Source: Candidatus Symbiobacter sp. | GTDB lineage: Bacteria > Pseudomonadota > Alphaproteobacteria > Elsterales > Elsteraceae | DNA length: 6,207 bases | Assembly (NCBI GenBank): GCA_030054015.1 | Contig: JASGCR010000136.1 | Location: 1 to 6,207, forward strand | Direction of reading: 5' to 3' | Part shown: piece after piece, positions 6,084 to 6,207 of the stretch | Layout: each line of letters starts with the position of its first letter | Numbering within the stretch: position 1 is the stretch's first letter | Notes under the pieces: model-generated | What the model saw: only the letters and a program-made list of their open reading frames with translations | Databases searched by the model: none | What the model was told of the DNA's origin: nothing | Made by a program: the position numbers and the translations under genes

Positions 6084-6160
6084 GAGCGTCAAAAAAGGGA
6101 GCGTCAGAAAAAAAGGGAGCGTCAGAAAAAAAGGGAGCGTCAGAAAAAAAGGGAGCGTCA
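6084..6160. repeat. 18-bp direct tandem repeat array
   Basis: The unit GAGCGTCAGAAAAAAAGG occurs three times without change at 6099-6116, 6117-6134 and 6135-6152. It is preceded by a 15-nt shortened copy lacking AGA-type bases (6084-6098) and followed by the partial unit GAGCGTCA (6153-6160), which runs directly into the palindrome. Each full unit carries an A7 tract. The array lies about 45 bp beyond the candidate -35 box of leuD. There are no spacers between copies, so it is a simple tandem repeat; slippage or recombination could change the copy number. Confidence 0.93.
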
Positions 6161-6163
6161 TTA

Positions 6164-6207
6164 CCCGCCGGACGGCAAGCGGGAATCCGCTTGCCGTCCG
6201 AGTCGGG
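6164..6207. repeat. Long palindrome, probable dispersed intergenic repeat
   Basis: Arms at 6169-6182 and 6187-6200 are perfect 14-bp reverse complements (CGGACGGCAAGCGG) around the four-base loop GAAT. Outer bases CCCG (6164-6167) and CGGG (6204-6207) can pair further after a small internal loop. It is preceded by GTCATTA, and the overall form GTCATT-CCCGC-hairpin-GGAATCC recalls intergenic palindromic repeats found in many copies in proteobacterial genomes. The element reaches the window edge and may continue. As RNA it would fold stably in either direction. On the minus strand the nearest T run comes more than 10 nt after the stem, so it is not a textbook terminator. Confidence 0.85.

Noticed and set aside
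6084..6160. CRISPR array
   Set aside because: The repeat units are 18 bp and directly adjacent, with no unique spacers and no cas genes nearby.
6150..6207. Rho-independent terminator for a minus-strand gene to the right
   Set aside because: The stem is strong, but the first T run follows only after more than 10 nt; a terminator needs it directly after the stem. A weak terminator effect remains possible.

Overview
The window looks like chromosomal DNA from an alphaproteobacterium. LeuD, LeuB and PurB all read like the alphaproteobacterial versions of these enzymes (for example LeuD residues 20-50, LeuB residues 9-20 and 46-82, and the PurB N-terminus MIPRYSRPEL). I cannot name a genus.

All eight genes lie on the minus strand and run from right to left, with short gaps or overlaps: leuD (5345-5971), a beta-type amino-methyltransferase (4392-5312), a PmeII-like restriction endonuclease (3659-4405), a VOC/glyoxalase-fold protein (3252-3635), leuB (2095-3201), a MntA-type minimal nucleotidyltransferase (1796-2089), a HepT-type toxin (1447-1806) and purB (100-1416). 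The largest gap between genes is about 50 bp and no convincing terminator lies inside the block, so one transcript could cover everything. The only clear promoter candidate is upstream of leuD.

The metabolic genes (leuD, leuB, purB) make leucine and purines. Two accessory modules interrupt them. A type II restriction-modification pair sits between leuD and leuB, and a type VII (HepT-MntA) toxin-antitoxin pair sits between leuB and purB. Both modules look more AT-rich than the metabolic genes, which suggests acquisition, and both have the protective gene upstream of the toxic one with a short reading-frame overlap (14 nt for methylase/nuclease, 11 nt for antitoxin/toxin).

The 236 bp upstream of leuD hold a candidate sigma-70-like promoter, an 18-bp direct tandem repeat with A7 tracts, and a long perfect palindrome at the window edge that looks like a dispersed intergenic palindromic repeat. 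The 99 bp after purB hold no gene. No RNA gene, CRISPR array, insertion sequence or plus-strand gene could be supported. I did not find a clearly undescribed system. The most notable points are the two selfish or defence modules built into a biosynthetic gene run, the repeat block upstream of leuD, and an unusual C-terminal segment in PurB.
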